The notes: generated from the letters alone by a model not told the origin. A stretch of 64,000 bases of DNA from Nocardiopsis ansamitocini (GCF_030268225.1 NZ_BSQG01000005.1:124001-188000); one strand, 5' to 3'; shown: positions 18,072 to 26,852, counted from the stretch's first letter. Numbers and translations are program-made.

Positions 18072-18404
18072 GACGGGCTCCTATGGCGGGGGTGCGGCGA
18101 AGCTTAGGCCCCGTTTGTTTCCGTCATGATTCGGTCGCCGAGAGTCGTGTTTTCGGCGCTGTCGGGCGAGCTGCGGCGATCCCGGCAAAGTCTGCACAAA
18201 GAAAGGGGATGAGCTGCGACGATACGATCCACCGAAAACAGGGTGGGATGGGCCACAATTCGAGGATCGCGACCCCCGGCGGAGCCCTCCCCGCAAGCGG
18301 TCGCGCATTGTCGCACGGTTGGGGCGCAGTCGTGTGGGGAATCCTCACACGGATCGACGCGTTACACCCACGAGACCGCAAGAGCGCCTGGAGGCATGTA
18401 CACG
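18072..18404. other. Divergent promoter region between the P450 gene and rbpA
   Basis: No gene is supported. The region contains the sigma-R-type promoter of rbpA at 18338-18363 and presumably the P450 promoter, for which I found no convincing boxes. Confidence 0.5.
18338..18363 (+). promoter_or_regulatory. Sigma-R-type promoter of rbpA
   Basis: GGAAT (18338-18342), exactly 18 bases, GTT (18361-18363), the consensus for the thiol-stress sigma factor SigR/SigH. The rbpA start is 42 bases further on. Streptomyces rbpA is known to be SigR-controlled, which supports the call. Confidence 0.85.
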
Positions 18405-18788
18405 ATGGCCGAGCGAGCACTTCGCGGAACCCGACTCGGGGCAACGAGCTACGAGAACGACCGCAATACCGACCTGGCCCCACGCCAGGAGGTCACCTAC
18501 GACTGCCCCCGGGGCCATCGCTTCTCCGTCACTTTCGCGACCGAGGCCGAGATCCCCGCGAACTGGGAATGCCGTTTCTGCGGCGATAACGCACTCATGG
18601 TCGACGGCGAGCAGCCGCAGGCGAAGAAGACCAAGCCGACCCGCACCCACTGGGACATGCTGCTGGAGCGCAGGAGCATGGAGGACCTGGAGGAGGTCCT
18701 TGCCGAGCGGCTGGAACTGCTTCGCAACCGACGCAAGGAGGAGCAGGAGCACCTGCACGCCCTGGCCAGGCAGCGCCAAAGCGCCTGA
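18405..18788 (+). CDS. rbpA: RNA polymerase-binding protein RbpA
   Basis: A 127-residue actinobacterial RNA polymerase-binding factor that stabilises holoenzymes with principal-type sigma factors and promotes open-complex formation. The family start MAERALRGTRLGA is present, then the core with YDCPRGHRF and WECRFCG (zinc-ribbon-like cysteines), the basic linker AKKTKPTRTHWDMLLERRS, and the C-terminal sigma-interacting helix DLEEVLAERLELLR. The ATG at 18405 has GGAGG ten bases upstream; the ATG at 18396 is too close to that site. Expression is probably induced by thiol-oxidative stress from the promoter just upstream. Confidence 0.97.
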   Translation: MAERALRGTRLGATSYENDRNTDLAPRQEVTYDCPRGHRFSVTFATEAEIPANWECRFCGDNALMVDGEQPQAKKTKPTRTHWDMLLERRSMEDLEEVLAERLELLRNRRKEEQEHLHALARQRQSA

Positions 18789-18806
18789 CCTGCCGGCAGT
18801 CTTTCA

Positions 18807-18857
18807 AAGGGCCGGGTGGTGCGTCCCAGATGACCTGGGGTGCACCACCCGGCCCTT
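18807..18857. terminator. Bidirectional terminator between rbpA and the HAD gene
   Basis: A perfect 16-base-pair stem AAGGGCCGGGTGGTGC with its complement. The 19-base loop itself can pair CCCAG with CTGGG. It has an A-tract and T-tract on either side. Confidence 0.9.
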
Positions 18858-18886
18858 CCTCGTCCCCGCTGCACCGAGAAGAGCGG

Positions 18887-19696
18887 TCAGTGGGACGACG
18901 ACTTCCCGTCGAACGGGTCGGTGGTGTGCCCGACCAGGTCGGCGATCGAGTCGACGATGGTGGTGGGCCGGTAGGGGAACCGGTCGGCCGTGGCCTCGTC
19001 GGAGATCCCGCTGAGGACCAGGATCGTGCGCAGACCCGACTCCAGTCCGGCGCGCACGTCGGTGTCCATGCGGTCCCCGATCATCAGCGTCTGCTCGGAG
19101 TGGGCCCCCAGCACGCGCAGCGCGGAGCGCATCATCAGCGGGTTGGGTTTGCCCACGTAGTAGGGGGCGTGCCCGGTGGCCCTCTCGATGAGGGCGGCGA
19201 CCGCGCCGGTTGCCGGGAGAGAGCCCTCGCGGCTGGGCCCCTTCTCGTCGGGATTGGTGGCGATGAACCGGGCGCCGTTCTCCACGAGCCTGATGGCCCT
19301 GGTGATCGCCTCGAAGCTGTAGGTGCGGGTCTCCCCCAGCACCACATAGTCGGGATCGCGGTCGGTCAGGACGTAGCCGATGTCGTGCAGGGCCGTGGTC
19401 AACCCCGACTCGCCCACGACGTAAGCCGACCCTCCGGGCCGCTGCTGCTCCAGGAAGCCGGCCGTGGCCAGCGCCGAGGTCCAGATGGACTCCTCGGGGA
19501 TGTCCAGGCCGGTGCGCAGCAGTCGGGCACGCAGGTCGCGCGGCGTGTAGATGGAGTTGTTGGTCAACACCATGAACGGGATCTGGTTGTCGCGCAGTTC
19601 GCCGATCAGGGTGTCGGCCCCGGGAATGAGGTGCTCCTCCCGCACGAGCACGCCATCCATGTCCATCAGGAAGTTCCAGCCGGATTCGTTGATCAC
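18887..19696 (-). CDS. HAD-IIA family hydrolase (NagD-like phosphatase)
   Basis: A 269-residue phosphatase of the haloacid dehalogenase superfamily, subfamily IIA. Motif I is LMDMDGVL with the nucleophilic Asp near residue 12, motif II is LTNNSIYT, and the motif III/IV region has [12 protein letters not shown] and [13 protein letters not shown]. The cap domain between them is of the NagD/PLP-phosphatase type. The likely activity is dephosphorylation of nucleotides or small sugar phosphates; the substrate is unknown. The GTG start at 19696 gives [15 protein letters not shown], the right spacing to motif I. It is convergent with rbpA. Confidence 0.9.
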   Translation of the reverse strand: MINESGWNFLMDMDGVLVREEHLIPGADTLIGELRDNQIPFMVLTNNSIYTPRDLRARLLRTGLDIPEESIWTSALATAGFLEQQRPGGSAYVVGESGLTTALHDIGYVLTDRDPDYVVLGETRTYSFEAITRAIRLVENGARFIATNPDEKGPSREGSLPATGAVAALIERATGHAPYYVGKPNPLMMRSALRVLGAHSEQTLMIGDRMDTDVRAGLESGLRTILVLSGISDEATADRFPYRPTTIVDSIADLVGHTTDPFDGKSSSH

Positions 19697-19813
19697 GGCT
19701 CAATTGTCGCGTGTTCGTTGCGTGGAACCAACCAATGGACGTGGGCGAACTGCGGTGGGACGGCATCCGGCGGGAGGAACCGCACGGCGGATCCGCTCAA
19801 CCGGGGGTGTGTC

Positions 19814-19864
19814 CGGGGCACCGGGAGAGCGGCCTGTGCCCGGTGGCGCTCTCCCGGTGCCCCG
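19814..19864 (-). terminator. Terminator of the small gene at 19928
   Basis: An 18-base-pair perfect stem starting CGGGGCACCGGGAGAGCG with a 15-base loop, about 65 bases after the stop of the minus-strand gene. Confidence 0.8.
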
Positions 19865-19927
19865 AACGGGGTCCCGTTCCAGTGGAAAAAGGGCGCGGCC
19901 CCGTCTCGGCGCCGACCCGCCCTGACG

Positions 19928-20272
19928 TCAGTAACCGTCCTCGTTGCCGACGTCGAGACGGGGCAGGCCGGGTCCGCGTCGCACCCATCCGATCCTCAGG
20001 ACGGCACGCACCCGTTCGGCCATCCGCCATTCCTGCCCGACGGGCAGGATCGGGTCGGGCTCCCCGTCAGGCCAGACGATCAACCACCAGCGTCCGCGCA
20101 GTACCACGGTGAGCACGGACGTTCCCGCCGTACAGCTGAGTCGTGATCGGCCGGTGTCGGCCCTGACGGTTACACCCTTGGCACGCAGGGCCCTGAAGAG
20201 GTTGGCGAAAGCGGTTTCGACGGGGTCGGGGGTCGGCGGTCCGGCTATTGGGGGTACCTCCGTTGTCATCAT
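19928..20272 (-). CDS. Small hypothetical protein divergent from an XRE regulator
   Basis: A 114-residue protein that I do not recognise. The centre is predicted to be a small alpha/beta domain: a helix PVETAFANLFRALRAKG, strands SRLSCTAG and SVLTVVLRGRWWLIVWPDG, and a basic C-terminal part RMAERVRAVLRIGWVRRG. There is no signal peptide or membrane segment. The start ATG at 20272 (or the adjacent ATG at 20269) is preceded by GGGAAGGGAC. It shares a 99-base intergenic region with the XRE-DUF5919 gene and ends at a strong terminator. The pair could be functionally linked, as with many XRE regulators and their small partners, but that is only positional. Confidence 0.65.
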   Translation of the reverse strand: MMTTEVPPIAGPPTPDPVETAFANLFRALRAKGVTVRADTGRSRLSCTAGTSVLTVVLRGRWWLIVWPDGEPDPILPVGQEWRMAERVRAVLRIGWVRRGPGLPRLDVGNEDGY

Positions 20273-20371
20273 GCGGTGTCCCTTCCCCGCACTCGGGACG
20301 CTGGTGACCCAACTCCGGGACGTTCAGGACGTTTTCTCGTATCGTCCGAGGTGGGAGAAAGGGGGGCGGTC

Positions 20372-21127
20372 ATGTCCCACAAAGACCTACGGGGTCGGTT
20401 ACGGGCTGCAAGGATGAGTGAGCGAGATTTGGCCCGGTTGGTCGGCGTGAGTCACAAGACCGTTCAGCGGTGGCTGGCGGACTCGTCGCGTTTGCCGCAT
20501 CCGCAGCACCGCTGGGCGGTGTGCGATGCGTTGGGGGTGGCTGAGGAAGTGGTGTGGCCGCGTGTGAAAACGCTGGTGAAGTCCCGTAGCGATCGTGAGG
20601 TGGTGGAGACGTTCCCGTACCGGTCCGCATGCCCCACGTCGACGTGGGCGGAACTGGTCGACGGGGCACGTGCCGACATCTTCCTCGGCGGGTTCACGAA
20701 CTACTTCGTGTGGTCGCAGCAGCCGGCGTTTCCGCAGACGCTGCGCCGCAAGACCGAGGCGGGATGCCGGGTACGGTTCCTGGTGGGCGATCCCGGCACC
20801 CCCATCGTGGGCAACCGTGAGTCGGTCGAGAAGGTGCCGTTGTCGGTCGCCACCCGCATCAGGATCACCCTCGACGAACTGGCGAAGCTGGCGGACGTCC
20901 CCGGGCTGGAATCCCGGTTCTCCGCGCCGGAGGACGGACCGAACCACATCGGCTTGAGCGTGTTCCGTTTCGACGACGAAGCACTGGTCACCCCGCACCT
21001 TGCCAGTACCGTCGGCCACGACTCCCCGATGATGCACCTGCGCCGCCTCCGCAAGGACGGCATGTTCGACCGCTTCGCGGAGCACTGCGAGGAACTGTGG
21101 GAACGCGGACGACCCGTCAAGCCGTAG
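20372..21127 (+). CDS. XRE-family regulator with DUF5919 (PLD-like) domain
   Basis: A 251-residue protein. Residues 1-70 hold an XRE-like helix-turn-helix (ERDLARLVGVSHKTVQRWLAD, then RWAVCDALGVAEEVVWP). Residues 95-245 match the DUF5919 pattern seen in streptomycete regulators: WAELVDGARADIFLGGF, CRVRFLVGDPGTPIVGNR and SVATRIRITLDEL. This domain looks like half of a phospholipase D fold, but the HxK catalytic motif is absent, so a ligand-sensing role is more likely than catalysis. The ATG at 20372 follows GAAAGGGGGG; earlier in-frame starts add unrelated residues. It is divergent from the small gene at 19928. Confidence 0.82.
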   Translation: MSHKDLRGRLRAARMSERDLARLVGVSHKTVQRWLADSSRLPHPQHRWAVCDALGVAEEVVWPRVKTLVKSRSDREVVETFPYRSACPTSTWAELVDGARADIFLGGFTNYFVWSQQPAFPQTLRRKTEAGCRVRFLVGDPGTPIVGNRESVEKVPLSVATRIRITLDELAKLADVPGLESRFSAPEDGPNHIGLSVFRFDDEALVTPHLASTVGHDSPMMHLRRLRKDGMFDRFAEHCEELWERGRPVKP

Positions 21128-21395
21128 GCACGGCTGCTTTCTGCGCCCCGATCGTCGGACACCGGAGAGCCCCCTTTTCCCCACGGCGACCGCCTGCCAC
21201 CGCCTACCGCCGGCACGGCACCGTGCATCGTCCCGATGGATCCCCGCCGAAGCGCGGGTCCACGTGCGCCCTCGGGCCACGTGTGCGCGTCGGGGCGACG
21301 ATCGCACGACCGGCCGGACGACGAGCGACCGGTCGCCCTCCCCTGCGACGGCGAACCGTTGACGCCAGTGGTCGCCCACCAGGAAACTGCCCCGT

Positions 21396-21911
21396 ATGGG
21401 ATGGAATACCGCGGTGCTGTTCGTGCGCGACCGTTCGTTCGAGGACGTGCTGACCATCGTCGACGCAGCGACTGCGGTCGCAGGGGCGCAGGTGGGGGAG
21501 GACGAGGCGATCTCGGGTTCCTCCTTCGACGAGGTGTACCTGGGACGCGACGGCCGCTGGACCGTGTTGTGGGACCCGAACCAGATCCACGTGCTGGAAG
21601 CGGTGGGACAGGCGTCCCCGGGCATCCCGCCGGCATGCGCGGTGCCCGGCACCTCGGTTCTGGCCGCCGTCTTCTCCAGCGTTTCCGGCATCTACGGCTT
21701 CTGGCTCTACGACGACGCCGAGGCCGTGCGCCACACGATGTTTCAGGACGGGGCTCCGATCAAAGATCTGGGCCGGCCGTTGGATGTCGAGGTCGGGCAG
21801 CCGGTGCCGGACTGGGGGCCCGACGAGGACTACCTGTGGGCGGTGATCACCTCGGTCACCGGAATCGTCAACCGGGCCGAGCGACGCTTCACCACGTATT
21901 CCGTGCGCTGA
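21396..21911 (+). CDS. Conserved-looking hypothetical protein
   Basis: A 171-residue soluble protein I cannot assign. It begins MGWNTAVLFVRDRSFEDVLTIVDAA, followed by a Trp-rich part (RWTVLWDPNQIHVLEAV) and FSSVSGIYGFWLYDDAEAVRH, and ends with YLWAVITSVTGIVNRAERRFTTYSVR. Alternating strands and helices suggest a compact alpha/beta domain. The ATG at 21396 has AGGAA about eleven bases upstream, and the codon use matches neighbouring genes. It has no operon partner: the upstream gap is 268 bases and about 1 kb of non-coding DNA follows. Confidence 0.65.
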   Translation: MGWNTAVLFVRDRSFEDVLTIVDAATAVAGAQVGEDEAISGSSFDEVYLGRDGRWTVLWDPNQIHVLEAVGQASPGIPPACAVPGTSVLAAVFSSVSGIYGFWLYDDAEAVRHTMFQDGAPIKDLGRPLDVEVGQPVPDWGPDEDYLWAVITSVTGIVNRAERRFTTYSVR

Positions 21912-22582
21912 GCCGCGCGGCGCACCAACCGGTCTGCACCGTGGTGGCCACCGTCGACCGGTGGGCTCGATGGCCGACCGATGCACGTGGTGGTCCACCA
22001 TGAACCGCTTCGGGCCCGGGGGCGACGGCCGTCGCGCCGTGCGAAGAATCACTTCTCGCTTCCACGGCGTCGCTCCCGCCGCGAAGGCTGCACGGGCGGA
22101 CTTTGCCGTACCCGGGTAAACCGAGCGCTTCGCCTCACGGTCGCGCCCCGATTGGCAAACGATACGACGGAAGGAGCGCGGCATCTCTCCGTGGGGCAGA
22201 CAAAAACCGGTGCGATTTCAGCGACGACGGAGACAACCGCCCGACTCACGGCCCACCACCCCGGCGACACACAGGATCTTCCCAGAAATATCGCCATCGT
22301 GACCGACCAATGACGGTCCGGACAATCCGTTCTGCAACGCCCCCGACCGTTAGGCGCGCAGAGAAGAATCGAAACACAGCCCCCTCCCCTTGACAGGCAC
22401 AGGATTACCAAAAGCCGACTCCCTGATCTGCACCGGCATGGGCCTGGTCCGTCCAATTCACCGGGCGGGACCGGAAGCCACGGGCCAACTGTCCGACCAG
22501 TACCTTCTTTTCTCGGCATGAATGACCGAGAGCAAGGACAGAGCACCACTGACCAGGCAGTTGACCCCACTTTTGGTTAATG

Positions 22583-22608
22583 GGAATTTCGCGACCACGC
22601 CGGCAGTT
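22583..22608 (+). promoter_or_regulatory. Sigma-R consensus match inside the lsr2 upstream region
   Basis: GGAAT (22583-22587), 18 bases, GTT (22606-22608). It points toward lsr2 but lies 335 bases from the start codon. A chance match is possible. Confidence 0.3.
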
Positions 22609-22902
22609 CGTGCAGATCCGTCGAACATCCCGGCGGCCGCGTCCAGCCCTCTTCTTGACCGGGAGAAGGCTTTTCACCGACCAGAGGGGGTACCGGTACC
22701 CGTAGGACGAAATGAGGATCCGCCGATTTCATCGATTTGACGCGGCGGCCACGAGGGACCACATACCGCACACACTGCACACACCGCACCGAACCGGCAC
22801 CAGGAGCAGGGAATTAGCGCAACGCCAACAGCCAATACCGCAACTCCGCGCGACGCCCGGGGGCCAGCAAACACGATCAAGGGCGCATACAACGCCGCTA
22901 AA

Positions 22903-22911
22903 TGATATAAC
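22903..22911 (+). promoter_or_regulatory. Extended -10 promoter of lsr2
   Basis: TGATATAAC, a TGn-TATAAC extended -10 element, 31 bases before the lsr2 ATG. No -35 hexamer is evident, as expected for extended -10 promoters. Confidence 0.6.
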
Positions 22912-22942
22912 CGAGCCACACGCCACCAATTAGGAGGACTTC

Positions 22943-23344
22943 ATGGCACAACGAGTTATCACGAAACTGATCGACGACCTCGACGGAGGAAAGGCAGATG
23001 AAACCATCTCCTTCGGATTGGACGGTCGATACTACGAGATCGATCTTTCGGCCGACCACGCCGAGGACTTGAGAAGTGCTCTGGAGGCGTTCGTGAAGGC
23101 AGGGCGCAAACAAGGAACCGCAAAAGCCGCCAAGAACACCACGACCCGCTCGGCGGCCTCGCGCGAAGACACCGCGGCCATTCGCGAGTGGGCCAAAGCC
23201 CAGGGCCTCAAGGTCAACGACCGCGGCCGTATCGCCCTGGAGATCGCCAACGCCTACCGCAACCGCAACACCGCTCCCAAGGCCGACCAGTCGGACAAGA
23301 AGGACTCCGGTGTCGCCAACCCTTTCAGTGTGCGGGACGAGTAG
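22943..23344 (+). CDS. lsr2: Lsr2 nucleoid-associated protein (xenogeneic silencer)
   Basis: A 133-residue H-NS-like protein of actinobacteria that bridges and silences AT-rich DNA. The N-terminal dimerisation domain starts MAQRVITKLIDDLDGGKADETISFGLDGRYYEIDL (residues 1-50). A basic linker follows (KAAKNTTTRSA). The C-terminal domain, about residues 75-120, has IREWAKAQGLKVNDRGRIALEI with the AT-hook-like RGR that inserts into the minor groove. The ATG has TAGGAGG eight bases upstream. The long AT-rich upstream DNA suggests self-regulation. Confidence 0.96.
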   Translation: MAQRVITKLIDDLDGGKADETISFGLDGRYYEIDLSADHAEDLRSALEAFVKAGRKQGTAKAAKNTTTRSAASREDTAAIREWAKAQGLKVNDRGRIALEIANAYRNRNTAPKADQSDKKDSGVANPFSVRDE

Positions 23345-23505
23345 GTCAGCGGGCCCTTCAGGCCCGCCCCCGTGCGGTGGCCACCGCGCGGGACAAGGCA
23401 GCGGGGGTGCGGACCGGTCGCGTCAGCGACGGCCGGCGCCCCCGCGCCGGCGGTCGTACGCCGGCGCGACATCTGGCCGACTGACGACGGCGCACCCTCC
23501 GAAGA

Positions 23506-24030
23506 TCAGGAGCGGCCCTGCTCGTCGTCGGTGACGATGTGGCCCTGGATGACCTGGCCGCCGCCCGGGGTCCGTTTGGGGCCGCCGGAGCCGGGCGCAT
23601 TGCCGGGGGCGGCGTCGCCGAGGGTGGCAAGATCGGCTTCCATGCGCACGCGCATACGCTCCAACCGGCGGGCCGCCCAGCCGGTGAAAGCCCACCTCAG
23701 CACCGGACGGGTCACCGGCAGCACCAGCAGCGCCCCGAGAACAGCGGTGATGAAGCCCGGCGTGACCAGGAGGATTCCCCCCACCAACAGCATCAGCATG
23801 TCCAGCGGGGTGTCCTTGGGCTGGACACCGGTGCGCATGGCCTTCTCCACGTCGCGGTAGGCGCTGCGTCCGGCGCGGCGGACCACCAGGACACCGGAGA
23901 CGGTCAGCGCGCACAGCAAAGCGATGGTCCAGGACACACCGATCTGCTGGCCGACCAGGATCATCACCCAGATCTCCAGGAACGGCAGAGCCATCAGTGC
24001 GATGACGAAGAGCAGCGGCATGGGCACCAT
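23506..24030 (-). CDS. fxsA: FxsA family membrane protein
   Basis: A 174-residue membrane protein of the FxsA family, first known in E. coli as a suppressor of F-exclusion of phage T7. Four hydrophobic segments are visible: PLLFVIALMALPFLEIWVMIL, IALLCALTVSGVLVV, MLMLLVGGILLVTPGFITAV and ALLVLPVTRPVL. The charged C-terminus contains RRLERMRVRMEADLATLG and a Gly/Pro-rich tail. The biochemical role is unknown. The ATG at 24030 is accepted, with ATG 24021 as an alternative. It diverges from the aldo/keto reductase, with 114 bases between the starts. Confidence 0.88.
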   Translation of the reverse strand: MVPMPLLFVIALMALPFLEIWVMILVGQQIGVSWTIALLCALTVSGVLVVRRAGRSAYRDVEKAMRTGVQPKDTPLDMLMLLVGGILLVTPGFITAVLGALLVLPVTRPVLRWAFTGWAARRLERMRVRMEADLATLGDAAPGNAPGSGGPKRTPGGGQVIQGHIVTDDEQGRS

Positions 24031-24144
24031 CCAAGGGCGAGGCGTTATCGGGGGCTCCCGTCAAGTAATAACGCGGATACCACCCCTACCGTTCCCGACT
24101 GGCGGGGAAGAATAACCTCTCCCCTTATGGGGCAGGGGCGCACC

Positions 24145-25110
24145 ATGTCAGACATGAGATATCGCCGTCTCGGCGACTCCGGTCTCGTCGTGTCCGTCGT
24201 CGGCCTCGGGGCCAACAACTTCGGCTGGCACGATCGAGTCGACGCCAAAGGCACCCGTATCGTACTCGACGCCGCCCAAGAGGCCGGTGTCACCCTGATC
24301 GACACCGCCGACGTCTACGGCGACTCCGAGGAGCTGTTGGGCGACGCCCTGACCGGACGTCGCGACGAGTTCGTGCTCGCCACGAAGTTCGGCAGCGACC
24401 TTCAGGGGGCCAACGGGCCGGACTGGGGCGCACGAGGATCCCGGCGCTACATCCGCCGCGCGGTGGAGCGTTCACTGCGTCGGCTGCGCACCGACCACAT
24501 CGACCTCTACCAACTCCACCGCCCCGACCCGGACACTCCTATAGCCGAAACCTTGGAGGCACTGACCGAGCTTGTTCGCGAAGGAAAGGTCCGCTACATC
24601 GGCTCCTCCAACCTCTCCGGCTGGCAGCTCGCCGACGCGGACTGGACCGCGACGTCGCGGGGACTGGCCCGGTTCATCAGCGCCCAGAACGAGTACAGCC
24701 TGCTGGACCGCCGTGCCGATGCCGAACTGCTGCCGGCCGCCGACCACTTCGGTGTCGGCGTACTCCCCTATTTTCCGCTGGCCAGCGGTCTGCTCACCGG
24801 AAAGTACCGGCGCGGGGCGGACCTTCCCGAGAACAGCCGCTACCGGGCGATGGGAATCGGGGACCGGTTGACCGACTCCCGTTTCGACGTGGTGGAGGCC
24901 CTGACCGCGTTCGCCGAGGAACGGGGGGTGAGCCTGCTGGACGTCGCGATCTCCGGACTGGCTGCGCAACCCGCCGTGGCATCGGTGATCGCGGGGGCCA
25001 CCAGCGCCGAGCAGATCCGGGCCAACGCCCGGGCCGGACTCTGGGAGCCGACGTCCGAGGACCTGGCGGCCCTCGACGCGATCGTCGTCCCGGGCGCCCG
25101 CGTCCTCTGA
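24145..25110 (+). CDS. Aldo/keto reductase
   Basis: A 321-residue NADPH-dependent aldo/keto reductase with a TIM-barrel fold. The catalytic set is visible: Asp in IDTADVYGDSEE, with its Tyr four residues on, Lys in LATKFG, and His in LYQLHRPDPDTP. NADPH-binding segments include GSSNLSGWQL and SVIAGATSAEQIRANA. It resembles the YhdN/general stress protein 69 group. The substrate is not determinable. I chose the ATG at 24145, which follows GGGGCAGGGG; an in-frame ATG at 24127 lacks a ribosome site but could be used if the message is leaderless. The gene is convergent with lnt. Confidence 0.9.
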   Translation: MSDMRYRRLGDSGLVVSVVGLGANNFGWHDRVDAKGTRIVLDAAQEAGVTLIDTADVYGDSEELLGDALTGRRDEFVLATKFGSDLQGANGPDWGARGSRRYIRRAVERSLRRLRTDHIDLYQLHRPDPDTPIAETLEALTELVREGKVRYIGSSNLSGWQLADADWTATSRGLARFISAQNEYSLLDRRADAELLPAADHFGVGVLPYFPLASGLLTGKYRRGADLPENSRYRAMGIGDRLTDSRFDVVEALTAFAEERGVSLLDVAISGLAAQPAVASVIAGATSAEQIRANARAGLWEPTSEDLAALDAIVVPGARVL

Positions 25111-25129
25111 CCTCGGACCTTCCGGGGTC
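25109..25129. terminator. Short hairpin shared by the convergent AKR and lnt stops
   Basis: GACC-t-CGGA / TCCG-g-GGTC with a three-base loop. The stem overlaps both stop codons, an economical bidirectional terminator. Confidence 0.55.
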
Positions 25130-26672
25130 ACTGGGCGGGTGGCCCGGATGCACGGGTGCGACGGGCGGCATTACATGCCGCACCCACCGCGACCAGGCCG
25201 GCCACCGTCAGCAGCCACTCGGGAAACGCCCCCAGCCGGGTGGCCGGCGTCAGGCCCGTCATCGCCTCGACCCGGGTGGTGTGCACATCGGGCCGGGCCT
25301 CCGGGGAGCGGTACTGGACGTGGCCTTGGGGGGTGACCACGGCGCTGATTCCACTGGTGGAGGCGACAAGTGCCGGGCGTCCGTGCTCGACGGCGCGCAG
25401 CCGGGTGATGGCCAGCTGCTGCTCGGACTGGCCGGTGAAGTTGTAGTTGGCGTTGTTGGTCGGGACGGCGATGATCTGACCACCGGCGGCCACCGATTCG
25501 CGTACGGGCCGGTCGAAGGCGACGTCGAAGCAGATGACGGTGGCAACGGTGGTTCCGGCCACCTCAAGCGCACCGGGCTCGGTGCCGGGCACGGCGTCGC
25601 TGCCCACCTGGTCCAGGCGGCTGATGAGCGAGGACAGGGCGTCGCGGAAGGGCACGTACTCGCCGAAAGGCACCAGGTAACGCTTGACGTAGTAGTCCCC
25701 GGGCCCGGTCCGGGGATCCCATACGACACTGCGGATCTCGCGCTGGGAGCCGTCCTCGCTGTAGCGGGTGATACCGAACATCAGCGGCGCGTCGATGTCG
25801 GCGGCGGCCGCGGAGATGAGGTCGGCGGCCACCGGGTCGGCGTAGGCGTCGATGTCGCTGGCGTTCTCCGGAAGGACGACGAGATCGGGCTGCTCCGCCT
25901 CGCCGGCGCGCACCTGCCGGGCGAGTTCATGGACCCCGTCGACGTGGTTGGTGAGGACCTGCATGCGTTCGCCGAGGATGTCGAGCTCCCCCACTCCGGG
26001 TACGTTGCCCTGCACGATCGCGACCGTTGCGGTGTGGTCCGCGCGCGGGGCGCCGATCACCGGGGCGTAGACGCCGCCCAGCACGATGAGTGCGATGCCG
26101 GCCAGGGACGCGGCGATCGGGCGGATCTGCCCGGGGAGACGCTTGGCACGCACCGCGGTGGTCCCAGCGCGCACGGCCGTGAACAGGAGGGCACCGGTCA
26201 GTGCCACCATGAAGGTGACCAGGGCCGAGGACCCAAGGGCCGCATAACCGGTGAAGGGGGTCTCCGGCTGACTGAAGGCGAGTTTGCCCCAGGGGAAACC
26301 GCCCAGTGGGAAACGGGAGCGCACGAGTTCTTGCGCGACCCACAGCGCGGCGGTCCACACGGGCCATCCGGGCAGTCTGGACACCAGGGCGATTCCCATC
26401 GCCATGGGGGCGAAATAGATCGTCTCGGCCGCGGCGATCAACAGCCACACGTCGGTGCCGATGACCTCCTGCCACTTCAGCAGCGGCACCATGAGCGCCG
26501 CGCCGGCCAGCAGGCCCAGCCACGCCGCACGGCGGGGCCGGGTGCCGTACACGGCGGACAGGAGCAACGCGGCGCTCACCGGTGCCAGGGCCCACAGTCC
26601 GTAGGGCGGGAGGGCCGCGAGCTGGGCGAGCCCGGCGGCGAGGGCGAGGAGGGCGCGCGCTAGCAGGATCAC
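25128..26672 (-). CDS. lnt: Apolipoprotein N-acyltransferase
   Basis: A 514-residue membrane enzyme that adds the third acyl chain to the N-terminal cysteine of lipoproteins. About six transmembrane segments in the first 200 residues are followed by an extracytoplasmic nitrilase-like domain with the triad Glu269 (VVLPENASD), Lys330 (YYVKRYLVPFGEY) and Cys381 (VICFDVAF). The last membrane helix is near 485-505. In mycobacteria Lnt is fused to or adjacent to the polyprenol-phosphate mannose synthase Ppm1; here it is alone. The GTG start at 26672 gives a hydrophobic first helix. A structured non-coding element lies about 90 bases upstream. Confidence 0.95.
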   Translation of the reverse strand: MILLARALLALAAGLAQLAALPPYGLWALAPVSAALLLSAVYGTRPRRAAWLGLLAGAALMVPLLKWQEVIGTDVWLLIAAAETIYFAPMAMGIALVSRLPGWPVWTAALWVAQELVRSRFPLGGFPWGKLAFSQPETPFTGYAALGSSALVTFMVALTGALLFTAVRAGTTAVRAKRLPGQIRPIAASLAGIALIVLGGVYAPVIGAPRADHTATVAIVQGNVPGVGELDILGERMQVLTNHVDGVHELARQVRAGEAEQPDLVVLPENASDIDAYADPVAADLISAAAADIDAPLMFGITRYSEDGSQREIRSVVWDPRTGPGDYYVKRYLVPFGEYVPFRDALSSLISRLDQVGSDAVPGTEPGALEVAGTTVATVICFDVAFDRPVRESVAAGGQIIAVPTNNANYNFTGQSEQQLAITRLRAVEHGRPALVASTSGISAVVTPQGHVQYRSPEARPDVHTTRVEAMTGLTPATRLGAFPEWLLTVAGLVAVGAACNAARRTRASGPPAQ

Positions 26673-26760
26673 GCAGTGAGCTTAGGCGACGCCGCACCGG
26701 TCGGCGGCCTGGGGCACCGCAAGCGGCGGGTGCCCGATGAGGGGGCGGTATGGGGGGACA

Positions 26761-26852
26761 CGGAAAAAGGCCCAAGCACCCTTCGGACCGGATCCGTCTC
26801 GTAGGCGGCGAGCGCGGAGACCGTTGTCTACTGGATGTTCGGGCCTTTTCCG
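26761..26852. ncRNA. Candidate structured RNA or attenuator near lnt
   Basis: CGGAAAAAGGCCC (26761-26773) pairs with GGGCCTTTTCCG (26841-26852), with one bulged base. Inside, CGTCTC and GAGAC form a second stem. Read on the minus strand, the element ends in GGGCCTTTTTCC, like an intrinsic terminator, about 90 bases before the lnt start. It could be an attenuating leader or a small RNA. No family was recognised. Confidence 0.4.

Larger units (their letters stand above)
21912..22942. other. About 1 kb AT-richer non-coding region upstream of lsr2
   Basis: No gene is supported on either strand. Base composition shifts clearly: for example only 33 of 60 bases at 22561-22620 are G or C, while flanking genes are far richer. 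Open frames are Cys- or Arg-rich and have no ribosome sites. The region holds a GGAAT-N18-GTT match (22583-22608) and an extended -10 box just before lsr2. AT-rich upstream DNA is the preferred target of Lsr2 itself, so autoregulation is a reasonable inference. Confidence 0.6.

Noticed and set aside
22049-22570. Cys-rich 173-codon frame in the lsr2 upstream region
   Set aside because: No ribosome site, no coding bias and no recognisable domain.
22518-22580. Twenty-codon ORF (ATG AAT GAC CGA ... TTT GGT TAA)
   Set aside because: It reads like a small peptide but has no ribosome site or partner gene. I could not separate it from chance.
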